Shown piece by piece: positions 39,301 through 54,300 of a stretch of DNA of 64,000 nt (positions are counted from its first letter, which is position 1; each line of letters opens with the position of its first letter). Origin of the DNA: Orcinus orca (taxonomy: Eukaryota; Chordata; Mammalia; Artiodactyla; Delphinidae); the NCBI RefSeq assembly GCF_937001465.1, contig NC_064574.1, positions 48,758,991 through 48,822,990 of the forward strand. The letters run 5' to 3'. The notes below the pieces were generated by a model. The model searched no databases, was not told the DNA's origin, and saw only the letters and a program-made list of their open reading frames with translations. Position numbers and translations under genes: made by a program.

Positions 39301-42300
39301 GCAACCTTCCAGAAAAAGGATTCAGAATAATGATAGTGAAGATGATCCAGGGGGCTTCCCTGGTGGCGCAGTGGTTGGGAGTCCACCTGCCCATGCAGGG
39401 GGCGCGGGTTCGTGCCCCGGTCCAGGAGGATCCCGCGTGCCGCCGAGCAGCTGGGCCCGTGAGCCATGGCCGCTGGGCCTACGCGTCTGGAGCCTGTGCT
39501 CCGCGACAGGAGAGGCCACGGCAGTGAGAGGCCAGCGTACCGGGAAAAAAAAAAAAAAAAGTGATCCAGGACCTCGGAAAAAGAATGGAGGCAAAGATTG
39601 AGTAGATGCAAGAAATGTTTAACAAAGATCTAGAAGAATTAAAAACAAACAGAGATGAACAATGCAATAACTGAAATGAAAACTACACTAGAAGGAATCA
39701 ATAGCAGAATAACTGAGGCAGAAGAACGGGTAAGTGGCCTGGAAGACAGAATGGTGGAATTCACTGCTGCGGAACAGAATAAAGAAAAAAGAATGAAAAG
39801 AAATGAAGACAGCCTAAGAGACCTCTAGGACAACATTAAACTCAACAACATTCGCATTATAGGGGTCACAGAAGGAGAAGAGAGAGAGAAAGGACCAGAG
39901 AAAATATTTCAAGAGATTATAGTCGAAAACTTCCCTAACATGGGAAAGGAAATAGCCACCCAAGTCCAGGAAGTGCAGCAAGTCCCATACAGGATAAACC
40001 CAAGGAGAAACACGCCGAGGCACACAGTAATCAAATTGGCAAACATTAAAGACAAAGAAAACTTATTGAAAGCAGCAAGGGAAAAATGAAAAATAACATA
40101 CAAGGGAACTCCCATAAGGTTAACAGCTGATTTCTCAGCAGAAACTCTACAAGCCCGAACGGAGTGGCATGATACACTGAAAGTGATGAAAGGGAAGAAC
40201 CTACAACCAAGATTACTCTACCTGGCAAGGATCTCATTCAGATTCGATGGAGAAATCAAAAGCTTTACAGACAAGCAAAAGCTAAGAGAATTCAGCACCA
40301 CCAAACCAGCTCCACAACAAATGCTAAAGGAACTTCTCTAAGTGGGAAACACAAGAGAAGAAAAGGACGTACAAAAACAAACCCAAAACAATTAAGAAAA
40401 TGGTCATAGGAACATACATATTGATAATTACCTTAAATGTGAATGGATTAAATGTTCCAACCAAAAGACACAGGCTTCCTGAATGGATACAAAAACAAGA
40501 CCCATATATATGCTGTCTACAAGAGACCCACTTCAGACATAGGGACACATTCAGACTGAAAGTGAGGGGTTGGAAAAAGATATTCCATGCAAATGGAAAT
40601 CAAAAGAAAGCTGGAGTAGCAATACTCATATCAGATAAATAGACTTTAAAAAAAAGAATGTTACAAGAGATAAGGAATGACACTACATAATGATCAAGGG
40701 ATCAATCCAAGAAGGTAAAACAACTATAAATATATATGCACCAAACACAGGAGCACCTCAATACATAAGGCAACTGCTAACAGCTATAAAAGAGGAAATC
40801 AACAGTAACACAATAATAGTGGGGGACTTTTAACACCTCACTTACACCAATGGACAGATCATCCAAAATGAAAATAAATAAGGAAACAGAAGCTTTAAAT
40901 GACACAATAGACCAGATAGATTTAATTGATATTTATAGGACATTCCATCCAAAAACAGCAGATTACACTTCCTTCTCAAGTGCACACGGAACATTCTCCA
41001 GGATAGATCACATCTTGGGTCACAAATCAAGCCTCAGTAAATTTAAGAAAACTGAAATCATATCAAGCATCTTTTCTGGCCACAACGCTATGAGATTAGA
41101 TATGAATTACAGGGAAAAAAACATAAAAAACACAAACAAATGGAGGCTAAACAATATGTTACTAAATACCAAGAGATCACTGAAGAAATCAAAGAGGAAA
41201 TCAAAAAATACCTAGAGACAAATGACAATGAAAACACGACGATCCAAAACCTATGAGATGCAGCAAAAGTAGTTCTAAGAGGGAAGTTTATAGCTATACA
41301 AGCCTACCTCAAGAAACAAGAAAAATCTCAAATAAACAATCTAAATTTACACCTAAAGCAATTAGAGAAAGAAGAACAAACAAAACCCAAAGTTAGCAGA
41401 AGGAAAGAAATCATAAAGATCAGAGCAGAAATAAACAAAATAGAAACAAAGAAAACAACAGCAAAAATCAATAAAACGAAAAGCTGGTTCTTTGAGAAGA
41501 TAAACAAAATTGATAAACCATTAGCCAGACTCATCAAGAAAAAGAGGAGAGGACTGAAATCAATAAAATTAGAAATGAAACAGGAGAAGTTACAACAGAC
41601 ACCACAGAAATACAAAGCATCCTAAGAGACTACTACAAGCAACTCTATGCCAATAAAGTGGACAACCTGGAAGAAATGGACAAATTGTTAGAAAGGTATA
41701 ACCTTCCAAGACTGAACCAGGAAGAAATAGAAAATATGAACAGACCAATCACAAGTAATGAAATTGAAACTGTGATTAACAATCTTCCAACAAACAAACG
41801 TCCAGGACCAGATGGCTTCACAGGTGAATTCTATCAAACATTTAGAGAAGAGATAACACCCATCCTTCTCAAACTCTTCCAAAAAATTGCAGAGGAAGGA
41901 ACACACCCAAACTCATTCTATGAGGCCACCATCACCCTGATACCAAAACCAGACAAAGATACTACAAAAAAAGAAAATTACAGACCAATATCATTGATGA
42001 ATATAGATGCAAAAATCCTCAACAAAATACTAGCAAACCGAATCCAACAACACACTGAAAGGATCGTACACCATGATCAAGTGGGATTTATCCCAGGGAT
42101 GCAAGGATTCTTCAATATACACAAATCAATCAATGTGATACACCATATTAACAAATTGAAGAATAAAAACCATATGATCATCTCAATAGATGGCAGAAAA
42201 AGCTTTTGGCAATATTCAACACCCATTTATGATAAAAACTCTCCAGAAAGTGGGCATAGAGGGAACCTACCTCAACATAATAAAGGCCATATATGACAAA

Positions 42301-45300
42301 CCCACAGCAAACATCATTCTCAATGGTGAAAAACTGAAAGCATTTCCTCTAAGATCAGGAACAAGACAAGGATGTCCACTCTCACCACTATTATTCAACA
42401 TAGTTTTGGAAGTCCTAGCCACAGCAATCAGAGAAGAATAACAAATAAAAAGAATACAAATTGGAAAAGAAGAAGTAAAACTGTCACTGTCTGCAAATGA
42501 CATGACACTATACATACAGAATCCTAAAGATGTCATCAGAAAACTACTAGAGCTAATCAATGAATTTGGTAAAGTTGCAGGATACAAAATTAATGCACAG
42601 AACTCTCTTGCATTCCTATACACTAATGATGAAAAATCTGAAAGAGAAATTAAAGAAACAATCCCATTCACCATTGCAACAAAAAGAATAAAATACCTAG
42701 GAATAAACCTACCTAGGGAGACTAAAGACCTGTATGCAGAAAACTAAAAGACACTGATGAAAGAAATTAAAGATGATACCAACAGATGGAGAGATACACC
42801 ATGTTCTTGGACTGGAAGAATCAATACTGTGAAAATGACTATACACCCAAAGCAATCTACAGATTAAATGCAATCCCTATCAAATTACCAATGGCATTTT
42901 TTACAGAACTAGAACAAAAAACCTTAAAATTTGTATGGACACACAAAAGACCCCAAATAGCCAAAGCAATCTTGAGGGAAAAAAACGGAGCTGGAGGAAT
43001 CAGACTCCCTGACTTCAGACTATATTATAAAGCTACAGTAATCAAGAAAATATGGTACTGGCACAAAAACAGAAACATAGATCAATGGAACAAGATAGAA
43101 CGCCCACAGATAAACCCACACACCTATGGTCAACTAATCTATGACAAAGGAGGCAAGGATACACAATGGAGAAAAGACAGTCTCTTCAATAAGTGGTGTT
43201 GGGAAAACTGGACAGCTACATGTAAAAGAATGAAATTAGAACACTCCGTACGTAACACCATACACAAAAATAAACTCAAAATGGATTCGAGACCTAAATG
43301 TAAGACCGGACACTATAAAACTCTTAGAGGAAAACATAGGAAGAACACTCTTTGACATAAATCACAGCAAGATCTTTTTTGAACCATCTCCTAGAGTAAT
43401 GGAAATAAAAACAAAAATAAACAAATGGGACCTAATGAAACTTCAAAGCTTTTGCACAGCAAAGGAAACCATACTCAAGACAAAAAGACAACCTTCAGAA
43501 TGGGAGAAAAGATTTGCAAACGAATCAACGGACAAAGGATTAATCTCCAAAATATATAAACAGCTCATGCAGCTCAATATTAAAAAAACAAAGAACTCAA
43601 TCCAAAAATGGGCAGAAGACCTAAATAGACATTTCTCCAAAGAAGCCATACAGATGGCCAAGAAGCACATGAAAAGCTGCTCAACATCACTAATTATTAG
43701 AGAAATGCAAATCAGAACTACAATGAGGTATCACCTCACACCAGTTAGAATGGGCATCATCAGAAAATCTACAAACAACAAATGCTAGAGAGGGTGTGGA
43801 GAAAAGGGAACCCTCTTGCACTGTTGGTGGGAATGTAAATTGATACAGCTACTATGGAGAACAGTATGGAGGCTCCTTAAAAAACTGAAAATAGAATTAC
43901 CATGTGACCCAGCAATCCCACTACTGGGCATATACCCAGAGAAAACCATAATTCAAAAAGACACATGCACCCCAATGTTCATTGCAGCACTATTTACAAT
44001 AGCCAGGTCATGGAAGCAACCTAAATGCCCATCGACAGACGAATGGATAAAGAAGATGTGGTACATATACACAATGGAATATTACTCAATAAAAAGGAAT
44101 GAAATTGGGTCATTTGTAGAGACGTGGGTGCATCTGGTGACTGTCATACAGAGTGAAGTAAGTCAGAAAGAGAAAAACAAATATCGTATATTAACGCATA
44201 TATGTGGAACCTAGAAAAATGGTACAGATGAACTGGTTTGCAGGGCAGAAAATGCGACACAGATGTAGAGAACAAATGTATGGACACCAAGGGGGGAAAG
44301 CGGCGGGGGTGGGGTGTGTGTGCTGAATTGGGCAATTGGGATTGACATGTATACACTGATGTGTATAAAATTGATGACTAATAAGAAACTGCTGTATAAA
44401 AAAATAAATAAAATTAAATTTAAAATTTTTTTAAAAAAAGAACATCAGTGGTTGTTGGGGATTGGAGGAGGTATTAATATGGGCACTTTTTTGGAGTGAA
44501 GGAACTATTCTATATTTTGATTGTGGTGGTAGTTACACAACTGTATATGGCCAAAATCTGCAGAACTTACACTAAAAATGGTGAATTTTACTTTACGTAA
44601 ATTATCCTAAATGGAAAAAATATACATTACTTTTAGTTTTTACTTCAAGAGCAACAATGTAAAAAACACTCTAGTCCCTTTTGAGAAAGATAATACTGAA
44701 CACACCATAAGCTAATGGTAAACGATGTTGTCTTAGCTTAACAACTTGGCTTCTCTGGAGGATGAGCTAGCATGTCAGTGAACCGAAGACAGGAAGCAGA
44801 CTTGACGCTGTTGGTTAACTGATCTACCTTTGTTCCGTGGTCACACTCAGTTTCTAAGCCCTACCAAATTCCTCCTTAAATGTGTATTTCAAATCTATTC
44901 CTTCTCATCTACTCTTCAAATCTTCTATCACGCCCAAGATTAAAAATCTTCACCAATTCCCAAGCACCCACAAAAGTCCGAATTCATTAACACAGCATAA
45001 GAGGCCCTTTATTATCTGAACCAACCTACCCTTCCAGATTTATCTTCCACCACAGGCAACGATATTACTCACTGTTACCTTTCAGGAAGCAATTTGGCCA
45101 TTTTCACCAAGAGCCTTAAAAAAATCTAAACTCTTTGACCCTTTAACCTAGTATTCCTACTTCAAGGAATTTATTCTGGGGAAATAATCTGCATAATACT
45201 AAAAATGAGACAGTCCAAATAAAAACAGAAGAATTACTAAGAAAATCATAATATATCCACAGGATAGCTTGTGATACAGCTGTTAAAATTATGTTTATGG

Positions 45301-48300
45301 TAAGCTTTTAATGACATGGGGGAAATAATTATGATTTGGTTTAAGTGAAAAAATAAGCTAGATATAAAGTTTTATGTACAGTAAAATACACAGAGGAAAA
45401 AGAAATTTCATCTCTAACAGTGGGAATATAAGTGACTTTATCTACTCCCTAGTTTCCTCTATTTTCCAAGTTTTCTATGATGAGCAAATTTTAAAAATCA
45501 GAAATATATACACACAAACACCAAACTTTTGACTCAGTAACTGCATACCTAGGACTCTATTTTGAACAAACAATGCCAATGAAGGCAAAGATTTATGCTC
45601 AAGGATGACTGGGCACTACTTACAATACGGATTAAAATCTAACAGGAAGATGATTTAATACCATCACTGTATATGCATAATACCATTACAGTTTAAATAG
45701 TTTTTACAGATATATTTAACACACCATAAAATTGACCCATTTAAAGTGTAAATTCAGTGGGCTTTAGTATATTCGCATTGTGCATCCATCACAGTCTAGT
45801 TTTAGAACATTCTGAACACCTTAAAAAGAAACCCAGTACTCATGAACAATCACTCCTCTTTCCCATTCTTACCAACCCCAAACCTAGCCAACCACAAATT
45901 TACTTCCTGTCTCTATGTATCTGCCAATCCTGGATATGCTATATAAATGGAATCATACAACATGCAGTCTTTTTCTGACTGGCTTCTTTCACTTTACATG
46001 TGTTAAGGTTCATCCATGTCATAGCATGTATCAGTACATCATTTATTTTACTGACAAATAATACTCCATTGTACAGATATACTACATTTTATCTACCCAA
46101 TCATCAGTCGATGGACATCTGGGTTGTTTCCACTTTGAGGCTATTATGAATAACACTATGAACATTCATGTACAAGTTTTTATGTGGACATGTGTTTTCA
46201 TTTCACTTGGTATATAACTAGGAGTGAAACTGCTGGGTCATATGGTAACGCCTAAGTTTAACTTCTTAAGGAAATGTCAAACCATTTTCCAAAATGGCTG
46301 CACCATTTTACATTCCCACCAGCAACATATGTGGGAGGGTTCCAACTTCCCCATGCCCTTGCCAACATGTTAGTTTTTTTACAGCCATCCTAGTGGGTAT
46401 GAAATAGGATCTCACTATGTTTTGATCTGCATTTCCTAGTGGCTAATGATTTTGAGCATATTTTCATGAGCTTATTGACCATCTGTGTATCTTCCTTTAG
46501 AAAAATGTCTATTCAAAGCCTTTGCCCGTATAATTCAGTTGTCTTTTTATTGTTGAGTTGTAAGAGTTCTTCATATATTCTGCAAGTTCCTTGTCAGACA
46601 TATGATTTGCAAATATTTTCTCCCATTCTCTGGGTTGTCTTTTCCACTTTCTCAATGGTGTTCTTTGATGCAAAAAAGTTTTCAATTCTAATAAAGTCCA
46701 ATTTACCTATTTTTCTCTTGGCACCTGTGCTTTTGGTGTCACTGCCTAAAAATACCACGAAAATTGTCCAAAAAACACTGCCTAATCCAAGTTCACAAAG
46801 ATTTATGCCTATGTTTTCTTCTAGGAGTTTTATAGCTTTAGCTCTTATATTTAGGTCTATGACCCATTTTGAGTTAAATTTTGTATATAGTGTGAAGCAG
46901 GGATCCAAATTCATTCATGTGGACATCACCTGTCCCAGCATCATTTGTTGAAGACGCTATTCGTTTCCCCATTAAATTAGCTTGACACCCTTGTCACATT
47001 GAGATGTGAGAAATAAAGGACATAAAACTGTTACAGATGGACTCAACTGTTTGAGAAAAATCTACACTGACATTCTCCAGATATTCACTATCTCCCTTAT
47101 TTCCATTATAGTACTTATTACAATCTCCAATTATCTTATTTATTTACTGATTTCTTACCTGTCTCCCCCATGAGAATGTATATTCCATAGGAAAAGGGAC
47201 TTTGTCTTGTACACTGTTGAATCTCTAGAACCTACAACAGTACTTGATTCCCAGAAGGTACCTAACACTTATTTATTGAAAGAATGAGCATATGTTTAAA
47301 GTGGCCTGAAAGAAAGTGCACCAAATGCACTTTGGATAGGGCTGTCATTACAACTCAATTTTCCTTAATGTTATATAATGAACATACATTATTATTACAA
47401 TCAGATGTGAAGATATTTTAAAGATCTGTAATACTTCTGCATCAATTTGTTGTTCCTCAAAGCTCCAAGAACCTCAATTTTTTTTTTTTTTTTGGCGGTA
47501 CGCGGGCCTCTCACTGTTGTGGCCTCTCCCATTGCGGAGCACAGGCTCCAGACGCACAGGCTCAGCAGCCATGGCTCACGGGCCCAGCTGCTCTGCGGCA
47601 TGTGGGATCTTCCGGGACCGGGGCACGAACCCGTGTCCCATGCATCGGCAGGTGGACTCTCAACCACTGCGCCACTAGAGAAGCCCCAAGAACCTCAATT
47701 TTTGCCAAACTATTTTGGCTTCTTTTATATAGTACCCCAGCACAATGACACCACCAACTACCTAGTGGCTCAGGTCTAAATCTTCGGAATTATCTTTGAT
47801 GTCTTTCTTTCCCCTATGCCACACACCCAAATGATCAGTAAGTCCGGTCAGCTCTTCCCCCAAATATACAATATCCAATCACTTCTCACTATCCCAGTAC
47901 TAACAATCCTAATCCAAGCTACCACTGACTGATTGAATAATAGCAACCGTCAATCAGTTTTGTCCCCATTTGTACATCTAAATCCTATCTCACTCCACAA
48001 CTTAACACCCTAACACCTCCCTACCACCAGACACCCGACAGCTTCCTGGTGCAGTCACCTTGGCTCACCCAGCTCTAGCTCCTGCCTACAGTCCATTTCC
48101 TACTTTTCTCCCTGCTTTTCACTGAATTCCAACTACACAAACCTTTTTTTGTCCCTGGCATGTCAAGCTCATTCTCTTCTCAAGGCCTTTCTACCTACAG
48201 AGTTCCTTCTACCTAAAATGCTCTTAACATGGCTAGCTAGCTCCTTCTTGCCATGCAAGTCTTAAGCTCAAATGTCACCCCAAGAGGACTTCCCTAAGAA

Positions 48301-51300
48301 TCTACCCCAAGGTAGCCAACTTTTCTAGTACTCCTTATTGATCACCCTATTTTTTTCACACCAGTTGCCATTACCTGACATGATCTTGTAATTTTTTGGT
48401 TGTCCCTCCCACCTGCCCACCTCCATTAGAATATAACTTCTACAAGGAATGGACTTTGTTTTTCTGTACTGTATGCCAAGTACCTGGGCCAGTTCTTGGC
48501 ATATAATAACTTCTCAAATATTTATTGAATAGATGATTGCTATTCTAAACCTTGAGGGCAATGAACAACTGTGTTTCATTCTCCATTAATTACTTCAAGA
48601 AAAATATAACTATGAGTGGAAGACAAGATATTTTTACATCAAGGATCAAAATCACCTCAAAAGTCAAATTAAAAAGTTGATCATAAAAAAATGATCATAT
48701 ATAATGACTCCAAGTAAAATAAAATTAGTTTAAAGAAATAATAAACAATTAGAAACATGTTTTTATGCACTCCTTCACCGTTTTCATTTTATCTACAATT
48801 ACTGAAGTAAACACTGGTGTACTCAGAATATAAAGAAAAGAGACTGTTAAACTTGGATCTAAGGTTGTTTAATATTATTATTTTAGCCAGTGCTGATAAG
48901 CACTTTACTATGTGCCAGGCATTGCTTTACTTATATGCATCGACAAAATGTTGTGATGGGTAAGTACTATTATCATTCCCACTTGGAGGAATGATGAAAT
49001 TGAGGCACAGAACAGTCAGTAATGTGTCTCAGGTTATACAGTCAGTAAGTGGCAGAGCCAAGATTCAAAAAACCTAGGCAGCCAGACTCTGGGCTCAAGC
49101 TCTTAACCACTTCTCAGTATAGTTTAACAGTAATGATAACAATACCTACCTCACTGGGTTGCTAGAAGGATTGAGTGAGATAAGTTAACACAATGTCTGA
49201 CACACAGCAAATACTTATAAGTTATCTAAGATAGCATTACTTCTTGTTCTCTCATTTGTTGAGCTTTCAAGTGCTTTTCTATGGTTCAGGATGCCTCAAT
49301 GAACATCAAATACCATTCAGTTTCATTTTTAAGAAAGAAAGAGAATTGGCATTACTGAGCAGTTTTTGCATGTCAGAATTAGTTGAAAGGTGCTACTCTA
49401 ATAATACCTGCCTTATCTATCTCAAAGGATTTTCACTGTTAAGACTCCAACTAAATTATAACGCAATATACAAAGGGGAGGTACTATTCAATTAGTTCAG
49501 TACTTAAAACTCAATTCCCATTGTATTAAAAGAAAGGTATGTGGGAATAGAAAGTATAAAAATTAAAGTAATCCATCTCCATGGGACCCGGCCCCATCAT
49601 AATGAAGAATGCCCTCTCATTCACTCATTCGTGTTCATTTGGTAACATCTGTTGTGGGCCTACTTGGAGAGGTGTTGTGGTACTGAAATATACAAATCCT
49701 AGCCAATGGAGCTCAACAGTCTAGTCCCACAAAACATCTTAATAAGTTCCATAAAAGGGATTCACAGGCTACCTCAGCACTGTTAGTCATATGCAGACAT
49801 GCCAAGAATTAACAAAAGTGTTGGTACCCACACTAACGTCCCCTTACACATTAAACAGGCCAATCCACAAAGTCTGAGGCTGGTCCGTTAAGGTGGCCAC
49901 TAACCACATGTGGTTTAGAGAGTCCATTAAACATGGCCAGTGCTGCCGAGGAACTGCATTTTTAATTTTATTTCACTTTAATTAACTTAAATTTTTAAAT
50001 TCATTATCAATTCCATTACTGGAAAACTAAGTATGCTTGGAGCAACTTAAGTATATGACTCTGCTTTTTCAACTATAAATTTTATGTCTAAATATATACC
50101 AAATATTTCCAATGAAAACTGAGCATCTGAATTGAGCTGTGCTGAGTATAAAATATACAGTGGATTTCAAACAATTTGTATGAGAGAAGAATGTAAAATG
50201 TCTCATTTTTTAATTGATTAAATGTTGATACAATATTTCAGATATATTAGGTTAAACAAATTTCATCTTTTCTTTTTACCTTTTTAATGGGGCTACTAGA
50301 AAATTTAAAAATACATATGTAACTCACATTTTATTTCTATTCGACAACATTGGTCTAAAGATGACTTACAACGTTTTTAAAACAAGGCCTCAATGATTTG
50401 AGAATTCCTCAGAGCTTCAGAGCTTCCATAACTGACTTAAAAGATAGCTCCAGAGCCAGCTGGAGAAGTTTTACCTATATCTGCCCATGCTTTAGTTTTA
50501 GCTCTATTACTTAAAAAAAAAAAAAAAAACACTACCACCAACAAAAATGTGCTTTGTGAAAGAATTTAAAAATTTACAAGTTGCCCATCTTCTGAAAACA
50601 AGCCAAGACAGGAATGTGGGTAGAAAATTCTACGGGTAGAAAAATATGGGTAGAAATAGGAGGAACAACCTATAAAGTAATGCAAAAATGTTGAAAGTAG
50701 TAAACAGTCTTCCTCTAATGTGATCCAAAAGCACAAACACACAGATAAATTAGTTTTAAATGTAGGTTTCCTGCTACAGTACGCACTGAAGTTTCTACCT
50801 TTCAAGTGCTCATCCTAAGCCTTGTTGCAACAGAATAAGAGTTGACGGTCCCTTGTCATGTCAAAAAAAATAAAGCCAAAATCTCCACCATTTCACACTA
50901 CAGATTAAAATACGAATTTTAAGAATCCTGACTGCATTTTTCCTGAAATGAGCTACTTTTAAAAGATCTACCAAAAATTGATTCTTTAACACAGCAAACA
51001 AATCATGAAATGGGGTAAACAGCACACAAGCATTACAATGTCAGCCACTAGAAGACAATCTTACAAGAGTTAAGGATCACTCAAGACTATGTACTCAACT
51101 CTATGGGGGCCCTTGTACAGAAGATTCCTTGTACATGAATTCCAAGATTCCATGAATTAAGTAACAAGTCTGTCAAAGCATTACTGAGATGAACCAATCT
51201 GATGTTTATTTTTCTATGCTTCTCCCAATGTAAAATTTCAAGCAAAATGAACAGGAGACAGCTTTTAGAAGCAGGACAACTCCAAGTGAAAACTCATTTC

Positions 51301-54300
51301 TAACACCAATGATTAAAATATTTCTGAGTGTTACATATAAATCTTTGGGTATGTCTTTCATGGAAAACCTAGAGAGGAGTATTAGGCTATGTGGAAAGGT
51401 AGCTCAAGATGCTTAAATAACAAGCATCATGTTTATGGTTTATTATTTTCTGTGGTTTAGGTATGCAAATAGCAAAGACTACGACAGAGACCAGGCCTAG
51501 TTATTCAGACTAGAGCATTACTCTGTAGATAAAAAAAAGTACATGTTAAAACAACAGTTTTTAAAGAGTTTCAATTTTTTTTTCAAATTTCAAATGTGGT
51601 GTTCGGCTCAAAGTATCTTAATTATTACTGAAAGAAAATATAAGTTACATTAACATAAACAAAAACACAAATGTTTAGAATCTTCCTGTATACAATAAAC
51701 ACCATTTTGATTTAAAACAATTCTGTTTACAAAAAACGATTATGGTTATTTGTTTTATTTTTTTAATAGCCTTTATTTTGTAGAGACATTGTAGGTTCAC
51801 AGCAAAATTGAGCAGAAAGTAGTTTTCCCGTATATCCCATGTGTGTTTGTTTTTAACATTTTGGCTAGAAGCCACACATAACCTAGATTTTATATAGTGC
51901 CCAGGAAAAGCAAAAGACATATTGACCATCTTGTCCAAAAGCCTCACATTTGGAGAATTAAAATAGTTCTGGTAGAGGCCTGTTAAGTTCTAGGTAGCCT
52001 AAATTAAGTAAAACTTAATCATCACGGTTGTAAATTCTTTGTTGCCTTTATTCCCCAGAAAAACACCCTCAGAAAAGGCACTGGGATTCCTTCTGGCCCT
52101 CTGAAAATTGTGTTTCTGATGCAACCACCCATTAAAAAATACGCAATCCCAAATTAAAAATCCCCAAAACGGAGGAAAAAGAAAGAAAAGGGTAAGTATA
52201 GAACAGAGGATGTTAATCTCCACGCCCTGTGGCAAAGACGGAACTCTACTCTGGATCACTGTGCATTCTACCACAACCAGGGCCTCACAAGGGCAGGTGG
52301 CTAGAATTAAGAGTACTGAACTTCTGTTACTTAGCAGCTTGAGAGGCAGGCAAAGAAAAGCAGGTGCCAGAGGCAAGGTATATTAGTCTTCATTATGCAG
52401 GTCTGGCTTTGACAAGCACATTCTCGCTGATTTTCTTTTAAGGTTAGATTTACTTTATGGCTCCACAAATGAGTTTATATGAAGACGTGAGGAGTATTTA
52501 CACAGTGTCAGGGTCACTGAAAGCTCATGCATGTAAAAACATAAGCTGCAACAAGAATGAAAAGATACTCAACTACTGCTAATCAGAGAAATGCAAATTA
52601 AAAGAATGAGAAACCATTTCACACCTATCAGATTGGTTTTCAAAGTCTCATAATGCCAAGTAGTGAAAATAGAGAAACAGGCTCGTGAAAGCAGCTGATG
52701 GGAGGCAAACTAGAACTAAACCTCACCAAGTTCTTTTTTTCAAAGTTGCAAAAGGATACACGAAGCATGATAACATTTATGTAAAATCTTAAAATACGTC
52801 AAGGCAACATATATTATTACAGATGCATACATGTACAACTGAAAGTATGGAAACATCAATGAAATGTGTTAGTTTCAGGTGACTATGCTGAACTTTTACC
52901 TGAGCCCTGAGCTCCTGAAAAGCAGTGAAGATTAAGAAATTCACTCCCATCATTTTGTGTTCAGGGCAACAGAAGGATCCTGCTCTTGCTTACTTCCAGA
53001 TTAAGACATGTCCCCAGGCTTCCTCAAGACTCCTCAGTTTACCAGCCCCAGGTCTCTGTCCTTTTTTGTTGTTTTTTTGTTTGTTTTTGAGATGTTCCTC
53101 ATTTCAATTAATGTTCTCTCAAATGCAATAACCTGCAAAAATCATCTCCTTAATCGGCCAGTACATTACGTCTTTGACACAGGAGTGGTTACCTCTGGGG
53201 AGAGAAGGGAATGGGATGAGGAAAAAGATGCGTATTTACCTGTAAAGGTAACATAAAAACCTGAAATATGGCAAAAAGTTAACCTTTTCTTTTTTTGTAC
53301 AAAGGAACTTATTATTCTGTGTACCTTCCTGCTTAAAATGTTTCAAAATTAATTTTTAAATTATTTTAAAACCTGATGTGGAGTCAGAAAAGGCCACAAG
53401 TCAATAAAACCTTTACAGACTGTTTTCTAATATGTTAAATGGGCACAGGAACACATGCCCAACCTCTTCCACTAGATTGCTGTAAGTAAAAGTGTTTTTG
53501 CTAATCATCAAGTGGAAGAATACAGGTGTAATTCAGTCTGAGCCAACGGCTCAGTTTGTTAGAGCCGAGTTCTGATTAGGGTAAGGTTAAGGGTTAGATT
53601 ATCATGCAGACCTTTACTGTTTCAGGGACAAGACTACACTCTGACTTCCCAGAGAGCCACTGGTTACAAGAGGAGCTAGGCCAGTCTCCTGTGATGTCTC
53701 AATCCATACCCAACAGGAAGAACTACTCAGCAGATAACCCTAGGAATTTCATGGTAGGCTGGTAAATAATCTTTGTATGAGGAAGCTGGCGCACCCAGTA
53801 CACACGCACACCAAAGTTTTGTTTGGAGAGTGTAGATGTGGTTCCTGTGGAGGGTAGGCTTTTTTTTTTCTTTGGCACTGTAAAGTGAGACTTTAAAAAC
53901 ATGAAATCTCATCTTAAAGTGCTCAGGGTGATCTGAGTTGGTTTCAAATTGCTTTATTCCCAAGTGCTTCGAGAAGACTTGGTGAGTACCAGGAAGTGAT
54001 TTTGTTAATGTAGAACAAATCCATCAACAGTTAAAATTTAATCTGAAAAAAAAAAAAATCTTAGAAACTTGGAACCAAGTATCCAACCAACAGATCTAAA
54101 CAGTTTCAAATACAGAGGTAAAGTGCTAAAATCAGGGAATAAACATACATCTTCATAATATTCTCTAATAGCTGGAATGAAGGGAGAAGCTCTGTGCTCA
54201 TAAGGCTAAATACAAGAGTAAGCTTTAAAAATGGTCATCTGCACAAATGAACTGATCTACGAAACAGACACAGACTCACAGACAAAGAGAACAGACTTGT

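Larger units (their letters stand above)
39068..44437 (+). mobile_element. Decayed cetartiodactyl L1, ORF1 to 3' end
   Basis: 5.37 kb including a later SINE. Starts about 150 bases before ORF1, so the promoter is lost, and ends in an A-rich tail. The flanking TSD is AAGAACAGATCAGTG (39053-39067) and AAGAACATCAGTG (44438-44450). Multiple stops and frameshifts in both ORFs; not mobile. Confidence 0.92.
38890..44625 (+). repeat. Older L1 3' end, split by a younger L1
   Basis: The left piece 38890-39067 ends in AAGAACAGATCAGTG. The right piece 44451-44625 resumes GTTGTTGGGGATTGGAGGAG and CACAACTGTATATGGCCAAA. Joined, they make a normal ancient L1M 3' UTR, so the intervening element is a later insertion. 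Confidence 0.75.

Noticed and set aside
41658..42441. Possible functional reverse transcriptase
   Set aside because: Part of a decayed L1 ORF2 with frameshifts, stops and a mutated catalytic motif (SANDM); not a domesticated or retron-like enzyme.
46439..46951. 170-aa open frame
   Set aside because: Is the non-coding strand of an antisense L1 ORF2 relic.
51675..51947. Similar 5' peptide starts (MRLLDKMVNMSFAFPGHYIK) at two loci, suggesting a gene family
   Set aside because: The shared peptide is explained by the 306-bp inverted DNA duplication. Similarity ends at the repeat edge, and the arms show no codon-biased substitution pattern.
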